The notes beneath the pieces are model-generated. The model was not told the origin of the DNA and made no database searches. It was given only the letters and a program-made list of their open reading frames with translations. Shown here in pieces: positions 1-10,208 of a stretch of 64,000 nt of DNA. The position numbers and the translations under genes are program-made. The DNA lies in assembly GCA_025642065.1 (NCBI GenBank), contig JAODUP010000358.1:186001-250000 (forward strand). The letters run 5' to 3'. Numbering within the stretch: the first letter of the stretch is position 1; each line of letters starts with the position of its first letter. The stretch is from Paralvinella palmiformis (lineage: Eukaryota; Annelida; Polychaeta; Terebellida; Alvinellidae).

Positions 1-140
1 GTTAGGCTAAATGGACCGAGCGACCTCCAAAGGTAATGAAGCGAAGTCAAAATTGAAACAACCTTCAGATATGCCTAAGCCGAGATTCAAACTCAGTGAT
101 CTGTGGTCCAACACGCAACCAACTAGATCACATAGGTGTC
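1..140 (-). mobile_element. tRNA-derived SINE (family A), cut by window edge
   Basis: Read on the - strand, this shows a tRNA-like head (a TCTAGTTGGTTGCG A-box-like stretch and GAGTTTGAATC as a B box), then the body shared with the other family A copies here: ATATCTGAAGG, TTTGACTTCGCTTCATTACC, GGAGGTCGCTCGG, CATTTAGCC. The 3' end of the element runs off the left edge of the window. It is a retroposed repeat, not a working tRNA gene, because no acceptor stem can be formed. Confidence 0.75.
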
Positions 141-185
141 CATCCATTTGGCAAGACATGAGTTATTAATACTGTCCACTCACGA

Positions 186-949
186 GTGTATTCAGGTTCC
201 GGATTCAGTACGAGCTATTTGAATTCTATAGTGATTATGGCGGACCTGAATGTGGAGAGCAAAGTAGAAAGCGGCCAAGGGGAAATGGGTCCGTGGCAAC
301 GCCCATGGCCGTATCTGTCAACGATGTTTCGATTCTTGTCGAGGAAGGGCCTCGGGTTCATCAAGTGGCATCTGACTGTATTGCAGGAGGAAACTCCAGA
401 TGACCAGGCATCAGATCATTTGGATGAAGATGACGACTTCTTTGTTGAAAAGCGCGACAATTCAACAGCTCTAGCGCAGCTTAATGAGTATCTCCCGAGT
501 CCATCTACAGAGACGATAACATTCGCAGCATGACCACTCATCAAGCGGCTATTCTTCGAAACAAACATTCCGCTGCCAGCAAACTCTGCATGCGACCGCC
601 TGTGTAGTGCAGCTGGACATATTTTCACCCCAATGAGGGCTCGTATTGGCGACACCAACTTTGAAAATTAGCTTTGGCTTTGTTCAGTGAACTCAAGGTG
701 GCAGCAAAATGTGCTCGTCTGTGAATTTTCTTATATTTTGTATATATTTGATTATTAGTTTTGTATTACAATAAATTGTATCTTCTACTTCTAGTTTTCC
801 TTTTACTTCAATTACTTTTAGAAAATAGTTTTACTTTTTACTCAAGTAGATTTTAAGAAGTTTACTTTTTACTTCTACTCAAGTAGTTTTGAAGAAGGTT
901 ACTTCTGCTTCTACTCAATTACAAAATAAAAGTAGTTCAATCAACCCTG
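186..949 (+). pseudogene. hAT-family transposase relic (BED-like start joined to hAT dimerisation end)
   Basis: An open frame from 186 to 533 continues in the same frame past a TGA at 531-533 to 671. The early part contains PWPYLSTMF, which resembles the start of a BED zinc finger but lacks the Cys/His ligands. After an acidic linker (DEDDDFF) comes the C-terminal hAT dimerisation motif: LNEYLPSPSTET, then PLIKRLFF and SACDRLCSAAGHIFTP, then GDTNFEN. The middle of the transposase (the catalytic region) is missing, so this is an internally deleted copy. The AT-rich tail repeats CTTCTACTCAAGTA-like segments and ends in CAACCCTG at 942-949, a plausible hAT 3' terminal inverted repeat. The matching CAGGGTTG end is not visible upstream. 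The family call is firm; the element boundaries are uncertain. Confidence 0.75.
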
Positions 950-3119
950 GCCGTGAAAAGTCAGCTATCACACTAGGTCAACTGTTTATGGTTCTTCATT
1001 TCCCTGATATTCTTCATTAATAGTTATTAGATAAGACTATCTATATTGAGTTGTTATCTTTATTATTTTGTGAACGATTATTAAACTGTTTGAAGCGTAT
1101 CAGCGATTGAATCATAAGGTATTCTGATATTTAAACCAGAACGACTAAAAATGGTTTTGTTCGAATTTTTTTCTTTCTCTGTGACTTCCTTAGTTTGAGT
1201 TTTGTTGTGGTACTTTTTCTTTTGTCTTGTCTGCTGAGTACAATTTGTAATACCTAATCCAGGGTCTGAGAGTCTTGAAGACATACATGTACATATATCT
1301 GAAACTTCCCTCAGGATAGTTATCCATTTCGCCTTATCCATCAAAGACGAAATACCTAATTAAACTGGCCCTTTATTCGAAAAAAAGTATATCCACCTAT
1401 TTATCTATCTATTTATCTATCCATTTATCTATCTATTAAAGTTGAAGTTTACCGTACTTATTTTCCTGGTGTTAGACTAGTCAATAATGATATTCAGTCA
1501 AAGTGACAATAAAGAGGAGTGTTTTACTAATCTTAGAACGTTGGTAGTGTCTTACGCCTTTCAGGATCAAGAAAGATCACTTCCCTTGGCAATGTCAGTT
1601 TCAAATTAACATATATAGATCCGTGGCATAATTTGAATTTTCGAAAGACTGTTAATCCGCTTTTTTATTGAGGAAAGGGTATCATATCGGCACCAGGCTT
1701 CAAGTCTCCACATTTGTAGAATTAAGAAACGGAATTCCTCACATTTCAATGGCGATATAGAGCTGAATTTTGATCAACATCTTGAAACATTCATAGATAT
1801 TAGTGAGCACACCCTTTCAGTAATTTCATATAATTTCACGATTTATCTAATTAATTTATGAATAATGACTACGTAAATGAGCTCTCGGTTGCAAATCAAT
1901 TGTACCTTCATCTAGTTTACCGATTGTCTGTTTGACAATCAAGTCCTGATGGAAGAAACTCTGCTTCATTCTCGAATCAATCGAACTTTCCTGGATGAAG
2001 TGTTCACAAATGACAGAGTAAGTCATAACAACTGGATGATGCTCAATTCTTGGAATTTAAAATGTCTTACTAACTCAGCTAATTGTATCCAGAATGTTGT
2101 TCCACACAATACACATGGGCTTATTGCGCGCCATTGTTCACAGTGTCATACGATAATCTTCAGATGTTATTGCTCGTCCAATTAGGAAAACATTTGAGGG
2201 TTTTGAACAAGTATTTGACATATAAATTTGTTACGTCTCTAAGCATCAAGAGTCAGTCAACGGGTTGACTATCAACATCTCATTTCTTTATAACATAGTA
2301 TGCATGAGATATTAATAACTGACGGAATCATATAGTCTCGATTACTTTGAACATCAAGTTAGACCAGTAAAACCTGCATCATCCAAGAACGTACTAATTG
2401 TACTATACAGTGGAAGGGTTACTTTATAATGTACATTATTCACAACAACGAGAACAACAATAATAACCAGTTAATCAATCGACTTAAGATGATCAAAGAA
2501 GATGCTGATGAACTACGATTTCATGCTTCTCGTGGGACCTAATACTGAATAATTTGGTCAAAATAGTCTTCAAAATCCATAAATACCGAGAACAGTCATT
2601 TAAGGAGGGGATAAAAATACCAGATGATCGTATTATAAGTGAAAATGAGATTCTGAACATGGAGCTGGATCTTGTAAGATAAATATTTATTGTTTTCAGT
2701 TGAAGGCACAGTCAGAATGAGAAATATCGCCAAACTCTGGCAACACACACACGCACACACATGCATACGCACGCACACACGCACACACACAGTGGTCCAC
2801 TGCTTGATCGAGTGTCCTTCTGATGTCAGGTAATTTCGTACAGAACAGCCGAAGGATATAGTAGTTTAAAATAGGATTAATATATGTCTATTCTTTCTCA
2901 AATCTATAACCACGGATTCTAGCTAACTTCTACTCTGATTATCTTATTATTTTTAATTGCATATAAACTGACCTCCTTAATTGTTTTTACCACTCATTGC
3001 GTGTGATAGCTAAAATACGCATATGGACTATATGCTTATGGAAATTTATTTTAGTGAAGAAAGTAAATGGACGTTTCTAATAACAGTTGCACATATGGTA
3101 GTCTAAATTAAGACGCCGA
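950..3119. other. Intergenic, no gene seen
   Basis: AT-rich sequence without a recognisable coding exon. It contains an ATCT tetranucleotide run at 1396-1437 and a CA-rich microsatellite at 2745-2792. Short open frames here show no family resemblance and have low-complexity translations. Confidence 0.6.
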
Positions 3120-3195
3120 ATAACCGCTGAAACATCCTTCAGATATGCCGGCCTATGGCCACTATATCATGTTGTGATTCTCGGTGCTAGATCAG
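3120..3195 (-). mobile_element. SINE family A fragment
   Basis: On the - strand it carries GGCATATCTGAAGGATGTTTCA, close to the ATATCTGAAGGGTGTTTCA core of the better copies at 29.4, 30.7 and 32.5 kb. Only the region around this core is recognisable, so the boundaries are approximate. Confidence 0.45.
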
Positions 3196-3789
3196 CTATG
3201 GACTTGAAAAGCGGATTATTATTTTATAACAGCAAAAATGGCTATATACTGCCATACAGAGAAGGGGGTGGTTCAGGACAAGGTTTTTGTGCATGTAACC
3301 GCTGTGTGTACTAAAGCACATTTTCCCGTGTTTGTCTAGTAAATAGTATAACCCAATTGCTGTGCCAATAATACAACTTTCCTTCATATTATCGCTCACC
3401 ATTCTATCACTTATTTCACAAGTTGTTAAAATCAATTACTATGGTATATGTCGTATGGTATATGAGTGTAAGGTAACCGCATACTTCTAATGCAATGTAG
3501 CAATAATTTATAGCATAGCTATAGTAAATAGTCCACCCCCCCCCCTACATCAATCGCACTCGACATCTTTTCTCTCATAACTTCAGGTACACATTCCTGA
3601 TGTATCCACCGTTGACATGTGTCACATTGTATCCAACCCCCACCCTGTGCAGTACAACATATAAAGCACAAACCCCCATATTAATCTTCCCCTTCCCACT
3701 TTCTCCCCGCTTTCTCATTATGTTAGAGTTTGCTATTTTCGCTTCTCTTGGTTCCAGCTCCTCTTTTTTATTTTGCACACATGCGTCGC

Positions 3790-4366
3790 TTGTCAGCACC
3801 CTGTGTACACGGACAGGCTGACGAGTGTTCCTTCGAGGAGCTGGTGGTCTGGTTTCCCCAAGCTGAAAAACCTGGTCAAACTACAGCCCTATTCATTGCA
3901 CGCCCTCTGGCTGTTGATAGCCGAGAGGGTGTTCGCAGAGTAAGTCCAGGGTTCCTTCTCATAAAGGCCCTGTACCATGAATCACCTGCAGGTCCCTCTT
4001 TGAATGGGTGCAGGCAACTGGGCTAGTCTGCAAAGTTTTGTCAGCCCAAACCCCTTGTCAGCCAAGTCCATCAATTTCTTGGAAAAATCGTGTTATCTGT
4101 AAAACACACAAATAAAACAGTTAATTGTGTAATAGTCTATATGCATTTAAACAAAGACTCTCTAAAATCAGGGGTATTATGAATCAAAGTATAATTACAG
4201 TGTTACAAGACTAAAAAAGAATATCACCTTGCCATGCATGTGATCCCAGATCGTCATGACTTGGACACCATAGAAAGTCGAAGCCTTTTTCTGGCTGATC
4301 TCCCCAGCCATGACTTTTTTCACTTGCCTCCTGCAGCTGTTCGGACGAGTATTTTTTATAGGCATG
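3790..4366 (-). pseudogene. pogo/Tigger-like (CENP-B type) transposase, N-terminal half, broken
   Basis: On the - strand a start codon at 4364-4366 opens a psq-type helix-turn-helix segment (MPIKNTRP..., then VMAGEISQKKASTFYGV), ending at a possible donor AAG|GTGATA near 4229. After about 130 bases with an acceptor-like TTTTACAG, a second segment near 4065 reads LMDLADKGFGLT. After a frame change it continues HPFKEGPAGDSWYRAFMRR, NPGLTLRTPSRLSTARGRAM and NRAVV, the CENP-B/Tc5-type DNA-binding domain typical of pogo and jerky transposases. A stop follows NRAVV and no DDE catalytic part is present. It is a dead 5' part of a pogo-superfamily element. Confidence 0.75.
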
Positions 4367-4435
4367 GTATAATTGGATGAATGGTTCTAGATAGATTCAA
4401 CAGGAAAAGACAGATTATTGACATACTGTGTAAAC

Positions 4436-4610
4436 ATCTAGAAGAATTAATTGAATCTAAACTAGATCTAGACCTAATCCTAGAGGTCTAGCATATCCAG
4501 TTCAATCTAGATCTAGACTAGATCTACACGTCTAGACCTAGATCTAGACTAGACATCTAGTAGCAGACTAGGTCTAGATATAATCTATATCTATATATAA
4601 GGTTCATTAG
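4436..4610. repeat. TCTAGA/AGATCTAGA-rich low-complexity tract
   Basis: The stretch consists largely of overlapping TCTAGATCTAGAC-like words in both orientations (for example CTAGATCTAGAC repeated around 4500-4560), followed by ATATCTATATAT. It has no coding potential and is self-complementary. Similar TCTAGA words reappear at 41520-41700, so the pattern is dispersed. Confidence 0.6.
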
Positions 4611-5080
4611 ATCTATAGGAATATAATTTACCACTTCACATAAACATTAATACAAAAAAAAGGAAAAAACATATTCTGTGAAAAACATATATTCTGTGAG
4701 TTAGGAGCATGGTAATTCGAAGCTTGGTTGACCTTCCGATTCTAACTTCGTAACCAAACTTTAAAAATAGAATACTCAAAATATAGGTGACGATCAATGC
4801 TTATTTTGATACAAATACATCTAAGTACTCTAACAGATCAACAGTTAAATTTGTTTTGTCTTACCTTGAAAAGAAATATAGAAAAATCCTGAAAAGCTGG
4901 ACACAAAACCCTCACCTCGGAAAAATAAAAATGGCGTCAGTTTGGGTGATCCAGAGACTGAAAAAAAAATGCTCCCGTTTTTCGAGGTTTTTCAAATCTA
5001 ATTTCTGATTGGCTATTATTTGTATGAAATGGTACGGTGATTTGACAAGGTACGGAAACCGGCTAAACTACTCTATTTTA
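4611..5080. other. Intergenic, no supported gene
   Basis: AT-rich sequence with a 73-codon open frame at 4787-5008 that matches no family I recognise and has no splice or promoter context. I see no other structure here. Confidence 0.5.
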
Positions 5081-5135
5081 CTTTACAGCAGGCTGTCATT
5101 GTAGTATCATACTACAATGACAGTCTGCTGTAAAG
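5081..5135. repeat. 55-bp near-perfect palindrome
   Basis: Arms 5081-5107 and 5109-5135 are reverse complements with one mismatch in 27 and a single-base centre (GTAGTAT-C-ATACTAC). The arm begins CTTTACAGCAGGCTGTC. Part of the arm word (ACAGTCTGCTGTAA) recurs at about 5233-5246, so it may belong to a dispersed inverted-repeat element. Confidence 0.8.
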
Positions 5136-5632
5136 TATGTTGAGTGTAGGATAGACTACTTTTAGTTTTAACTTTATCAAGTTTCTGCTATAAATTATAC
5201 TTCCTGTCTGGATCTACACTACTACACTCGTCCACAGTCTGCTGTAATTGTCGGTAACCCAGTGACATGTGACCCTTTTCGTCTTGGACATTGATGATTG
5301 AACAAAGTTAGAAATCCATGACTTACTTCAAATCAATAAATCTGTCACAATCTGACGTGTGCCTCTAGCACATATTCATGGTACTGATAAAATTCTGACA
5401 GTTCAGCAAACTTGTCAGAAATAGAATGTTAAACCGAGTTGGACATACACAAAAAGAAAATAAACCACACTAAACACACATAGTCAAATCTGTCCTGTGT
5501 TTGAGTGTTATAGATTCTAATTTGGTGAAAATATAAACAGAACGATTTTGGCATAGTTCTGATTTACCTGAGATTTTTTTAAACATTCCAGAATTATTTT
5601 TGGGTTTTTATTTTCTTTAAGATAGCACTCAT

Positions 5633-5830
5633 GGTTGGTAACAGGTCATTTCATCGCCAAAAGAAAAGGTAGTTTCGTCACCTATGAGAAGTCTTTTTGT
5701 CACCAACTAGAAGTCGTTTCACTAATCAGTTATGGTAGTTGTTTTTGTTGTCATCAGTAATTATTCTAGAATATAATTTTTTTTATTTACTTTATATTAT
5801 AATGTCAATACATAGTATATGGTAATAAAG

Positions 5831-5866
<36 letters not shown>

Positions 5867-6479
5867 ATGACATTCAAGCTAATTTTCACCAACAATTTTG
5901 TGTTTCAATTACTTTTTCATAATTTATCAAAACATAGAGCTGCAAAGTTTTGATACATTGATGGAACATTTCGTCTGGTTTGAGCGCCTTTCACCCAATT
6001 ATTTTCAATTCACACTTTTGTAAGATCGGGAGAAAATATGAAACAAGTCCTTCTTGTGTCCTTTGTGATGTCTGGGAAGGCAAAGGCTGATTATGGGGCT
6101 GTCTTCAGGACTGTGCTGGACCAACTGCCCACTTTGCCGGCTGTAGCAAGTATCACAGCAGATTTTGAGGTCGCAATTTTGAATCTATGTTGCTAATTTT
6201 TCTTTGTGCTTTTTCTTTTAAATCATTGTGTTTATTCTTATATGACTAGTCTATGCAATTTTTACCTGTACTTCCTTTATTAAACTATTTTATTCAGTTG
6301 TGTGTTCTTGTCCCATTTCTGTCAATTGATATTTACTTATCTATTAATTATCACTGCAACGACTTTTGGTTGGCGATGAAATGACTCCTAGTTGACGATG
6401 AAAAGACTTTTAGTTGGCAACAAAACAACCTTTTCTTTTGGCGATGAACTGGTAGTGGTGACGAAATGACTCGCAACCT
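5633..6479 (+). mobile_element. Mutator-like (MULE) deletion derivative with long terminal inverted repeats
   Basis: The two ends are inverted copies over roughly 100 bases: ATCGCCAAAAGAAAAGG near 5654 on the left matches its reverse complement near 6440 on the right, as do TCATTTCATCGCC, AAGTC and ACCAACTAGAAGTC-like words. Between them, 5950-6190 (+) encodes part of a MULE transposase with one in-frame stop: YIDGTFRLV, FTQLFSIHTFVRSGENMKQ, LLVSFVMSGKAKADYGAVFR and SITADFEVA. The D of YIDGTF and the D of ADFE correspond to the first two catalytic acids of the MULE DDE domain; the third lies beyond the preserved part. I could not identify a target-site duplication. A (TA)n run at 5831-5858 lies inside. 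Confidence 0.75.
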
Positions 6480-6590
6480 CATAGTTTACATGGTCTATAT
6501 AATAATATTTCTTTGATGAGTACAATAATTGCCTATAAATATTCATATTCTTATTTACTCAAGAGCACCAGTCATGGTGTTAGTATGATT

Positions 6591-8463
6591 CAGGGTTGGC
6601 AGTTTCTGCTGCTTACTGATTTCTGCCATGGCAGAAATAGGTCTCTGCCGGCATGAGAGAAATAGGTTTCAGCCATCATTTTGGCAGAAATAGTCCAGTA
6701 GACCCTTTTTTCAGTAACAATTGGCTATTACTTACTTATTTCATTGGTTTTTCTACAATTACCTGGGGACCTAGAATCAATTCTGAGCAACAGACCTCAC
6801 TACATTCCGATTATACATGGCAGAAATAGGTTTCTGTCCGCAAGGCAGAAATAGGTTTCAGTCATCATTATGGCAATTATAGTCCAGTAGACCATGTATT
6901 TAAGTAAAAATTGGCAATTAATTACTTATTTCATTGGTTATTCTGCATGGTTAGCAGCTACCTCCTGGCCTACATTAAAGGATTGATCTTTGAAGATCTG
7001 CTTCAAATGAGAGTGTTTTCAACCTTTGAACTTGTGCACAGCAAACTCTGAAACCATCTTGGTGTGGCCAAGGTAGCAAAGTTGGTTGGTTCTCAGTTAC
7101 AGGATGCTTAGAGGACATACAGACTTGGACTATTGAATTCAATATTGTCACAAACGATTAGTGGTTGACTGATTACACTGGCTTCCTTCATTTCTTTACT
7201 AAAAGTTGCCATGATTAATGGCAGTTGAATAAATAAATAAATGCAGCAGTATAAACTCGGTTCTGATGTTATGGCTTACGCTGTATGAATATCAACTACT
7301 GTATATACTCGCGTATAAGTCGACCCAGCAGATAAGTCAAGGCCAATTTTTGACCCTGTAATTCTTTCCTCAGACATATGCTTTAAGGTATAAGTTAAGG
7401 TCTAATATTGGCTTAAAATCCGAATCATTGTTGTTATTCGCAAAATAAGTTGACCCAGTCATTCAAACTCAGTGTCAGCAAGTGTGTGGTGAATATCAAT
7501 TTGCGCAGTGACACACAGAGCGAGAGAGAGAGAGCGACACACACATACACACACAGATTTCGCTTTGATGTTATAACTAATATAAATGAATCAACTTGTC
7601 ACACCAAACATGCCTGATTGTAGACTCCCTTCAACTAGCAAGTGTTATTAATTAATTATTTTACAGCAAGTGGCGAGCAAGGTTTGCAATATGAACAGTG
7701 ATTTTTATATTATCACTAATCATCTGAAGGTATCGGTAGTAAACAGCACATGACTATCAAGTATTATTATGTAAAGACAGGCATGTTTGTGAGGTCTAAA
7801 TAACAGTTTGGTGAACATTAATCATAATTTATTGAATAAAACTAGTAGGCAGAGACCTGGCGATTTTGTTCCAACTATGACTAACACAAACATGCCTGAC
7901 TGTAAGTTCAATTGGCAAGTGTTATTAATTCATTGTTTCACAGAACATCTGGAGGTACTGGTAGGTAACAGCCCGTGACTATCAAGTATTATTACATAAA
8001 GACAGGCATGTTTGTGAGTTCCAAATAACAGTTTGGTTAAAATTAATTGTTATTTATTGAATAATAATGGATTAGTAGGCACCGATGTGACGATTTTATT
8101 CCAACTCTGGCTCTTATTGGGTTCAATCCTATAGTGTTGTTTGTCAAGGATGGCCAAAAACATCTTTCCTTCAGCTGGTAGGAAATATGACATGTGTATA
8201 AGTCGAGGTGCTTCTGGGAAATCTCTTTTCACTATCCAAAAAAATTGACTTATATGTGAGTATATACAGTAAATGGACTTTTTGATTGATTTAAACCCAT
8301 ATAAATTCTCAACTAGCAATCCTTAAAATCATTCCACAATCTTACTATAAACCAATTGCTGAACCAGTGTCTGCACCATCTTCCACCGGCCCCATTTTCA
8401 GAATTATCATTTCTGCCTGCGGTGCAGCAGAAATAGGTTTCTGGTGGCAGAAACCCAACCCTG
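6591..8463. mobile_element. Non-autonomous hAT element with 8-bp target-site duplication
   Basis: The left end is CAGGGTTGGCAGTTTCTGC and the right end reads CAGGGTTGGGTTTCTGCC on the opposite strand. Flanks are GTATGATT (6583-6590) and GTGTGATT (8464-8471), an 8-base duplication with one difference. TIR sequence, TIR length and an 8-bp duplication are the hallmarks of hAT. The left third holds a tandem duplication of about 230 bases built on GGCAGAAATAGG words (6629-6950). No transposase is visible. The element is interrupted by a second transposon at 7299-8269. Confidence 0.85.
7299..8269. mobile_element. TA-targeting inverted-repeat element nested in the hAT element
   Basis: Left end CTGTATATACTCGCGTATAA and right end, read on the other strand, CTGTATATACTCACATATAA, each bordered by TA (7297-7298 and 8270-8271). 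That is the insertion pattern of the Tc1/mariner/pogo superfamily. The interior carries a degenerate tandem duplication: the AGACAGGCATGTTTGTGAG / CAAGTGTTATTAATT block occurs around 7600-7810 and again around 7880-8020. No transposase domain is visible, so it is non-autonomous. A related partial copy lies at 60950-61320. Confidence 0.8.
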
Positions 8464-8471
8464 GTGTGATT

Positions 8472-9228
8472 TGCTTCTGCTGGTTAGCAATTATTGAATC
8501 AGCAAAAAGTGGTTTTAAAAATTAAAATTTTTTTAAAAGGGAAAAACAAAAAAAAAAAGAAAAAACAAAAAAGTGAAAATTTTAATTTATTTTTCTAAAT
8601 CAAATGAAATTTCCCAACATCCTGTGTTCATTTAGATATTTTAAACATGTTATATATCAAAATTAGAAATTATCCTGTAAATGAATTACAGATAAAAGAA
8701 TGTTTGCTGCTGTATAAACAAAAATATCTGTTATTTAAAACAAAATATATTCACCTTTTCATAAACATGTGTGAAATGGAAAGTGGCATGTCCATATGAA
8801 GCAAAATGATGTGTCTCATTTAAAAGTCAAACAATAATGCATACAAATAAAATCTTGAATGACAGATGAGACAGTGGATTATTCTCAATGATTACACATG
8901 AATTATGTTATTTACACAGCATAGGTTTGGCGCATCAACCAAAGGTGACGCATTCAGACCAGATTGGTGCAGCTTTCTAACTAGGTATTGTACATTCAAA
9001 ATTCCGGCAGTAGGGAATTCTAGTGTGAGAACTTGTCATATTTATCACTAGTCAGTCAGTAAAAACAAATTTTTTAGTCTGTCTCCATGACAACTGGTTC
9101 AGAAATAATCACAACTAGATAAACAATTGTATTTTTCCAGTTACAGTCTTGCTCTATTATAGTATTACTGGACAGTGTTAGGAGTATGATTATATTTGTT
9201 GTTTCATTGTTGTTTTAAACCATTTCAG
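8472..9228. other. Upstream region and probable 5' UTR intron of TMEM267
   Basis: AT-rich, including A-rich runs at 8520-8580, without a coding exon. It ends in the splice-acceptor-like TTTTAAACCATTTCAG at 9213-9228, immediately before the TMEM267 start codon. The region therefore probably includes a 5' UTR intron whose upstream exon I cannot locate. Confidence 0.5.
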
Positions 9229-9230
9229 GC

Positions 9231-10027
9231 ATGGCCTCAATACTTTCTAGTATTATAAACGTACGGAGTGTCCTATTGCAAATCTTGCTTGTCGGAGTTT
9301 GTGTGCTCGGCGATTTCATGATCAAAACGGATGTTCGATGGAGAAGAGCATTATATGATACAATAACACATGGATGTATTGCATTCCTATCATGGGCTGT
9401 TGTTTCCAATGCGTTACACGAGAGTCCTGCCTTTGTGTCAGCACTTCTATGTGGTATCTTAGCAATGGTACTGGATGGCGATCATTTTTATGAAGCACGT
9501 TCATTCCAACTTGAGGTGGGTTTTTCTTTAAATTTGAAGCCCATAACTAAGAGAAACATACTTCATATAAATATTAATGATGTAATATTTTATTTAAGAA
9601 ACATGAATTACTAGCAGAGAAATAAAAGTAAAGGCATATATTTTGGTTCCAGAAAGCACTGAGCTTGCAGCATCGTCCATTCATGCACAGCACTTCAACA
9701 GTCATTGTCATAAGCCTTAATGTGTGGGTGTTAGTGAAATTCATGCGGAGTTACTGGAATGTCTCGTGTCTTGATTACCTTCCATGGATGTGTTTAATTG
9801 CGTGGATTTCACACCATCTGAGAGATGCAAATCGGCGTGGAATGTGGTTCATGCCACTTGGCAGTACTCCCCCTCTGCCCCAGTGGATGTACATCAGTTT
9901 AATCCTACTTTTCGTTTGGCTTGTGACAGTGGTGTTGTACTACAGAAGTAGCACAAGTGTAGTTAATGTTACTTATCTTGGCAGTACGAGTGTTAATGTC
10001 CAAAACAGTCATATCATTGAATTATAA
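9231..10027 (+). CDS. TMEM267: Transmembrane protein 267 (TMEM267/C5orf28) orthologue, two coding exons
   Basis: Coding exons are 9231-9515 (95 codons, ending CTTGAG|GTGGGT) and 9653-10027 (after TTTTGGTTCCAG), joined in phase 0 to give 219 aa, near the vertebrate length of about 215. The start ATG lies two bases after a splice acceptor, so a 5' UTR exon must lie upstream. Hydrophobic segments fall near residues 11-30, 48-62, 67-81, 110-125, 138-148 and 179-195, so it is a multipass membrane protein. Its cellular role is unknown. Polar motifs stand out: DTITHG (H47), LDGDHF (D82, D84, H85), HRPFMHS (H102, H107) and SHHLRDA (H149, D153). This series resembles the metal-site motifs of bacterial YdjM/DUF457 membrane proteins (inference). 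The C-terminal tail is Ser/Thr/Asn-rich. Orthology is firm. Confidence 0.95.
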
Positions 10028-10202
10028 TGGCCAATTTCTGGAACAGTTTAATATACGGTGAATGCTTGTTAATTCAATGTTTAATTAGTAGAATCAACCC
10101 CTTACTCAAGAATAATCAATAGTTCTGTCCTATTGAACATCTTCCTTCAGATTTACAGATAAATGTCCTCTGAAAAAAAAGACCAAACAGACAAATGTCA
10201 CC

Positions 10203-10208
10203 AATAAA
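10203..10208 (+). promoter_or_regulatory. Candidate polyadenylation signal of TMEM267
   Basis: The first AATAAA downstream of the TMEM267 stop codon, 176 bases past it, which gives a short 3' UTR. Later AATAAA words also occur, so the site used is uncertain. Confidence 0.4.

Noticed and set aside
8050..8319. 89-codon - strand frame as a protein gene
   Set aside because: Lies across the right end of the 7299-8269 transposon, and its translation includes terminal-repeat sequence.
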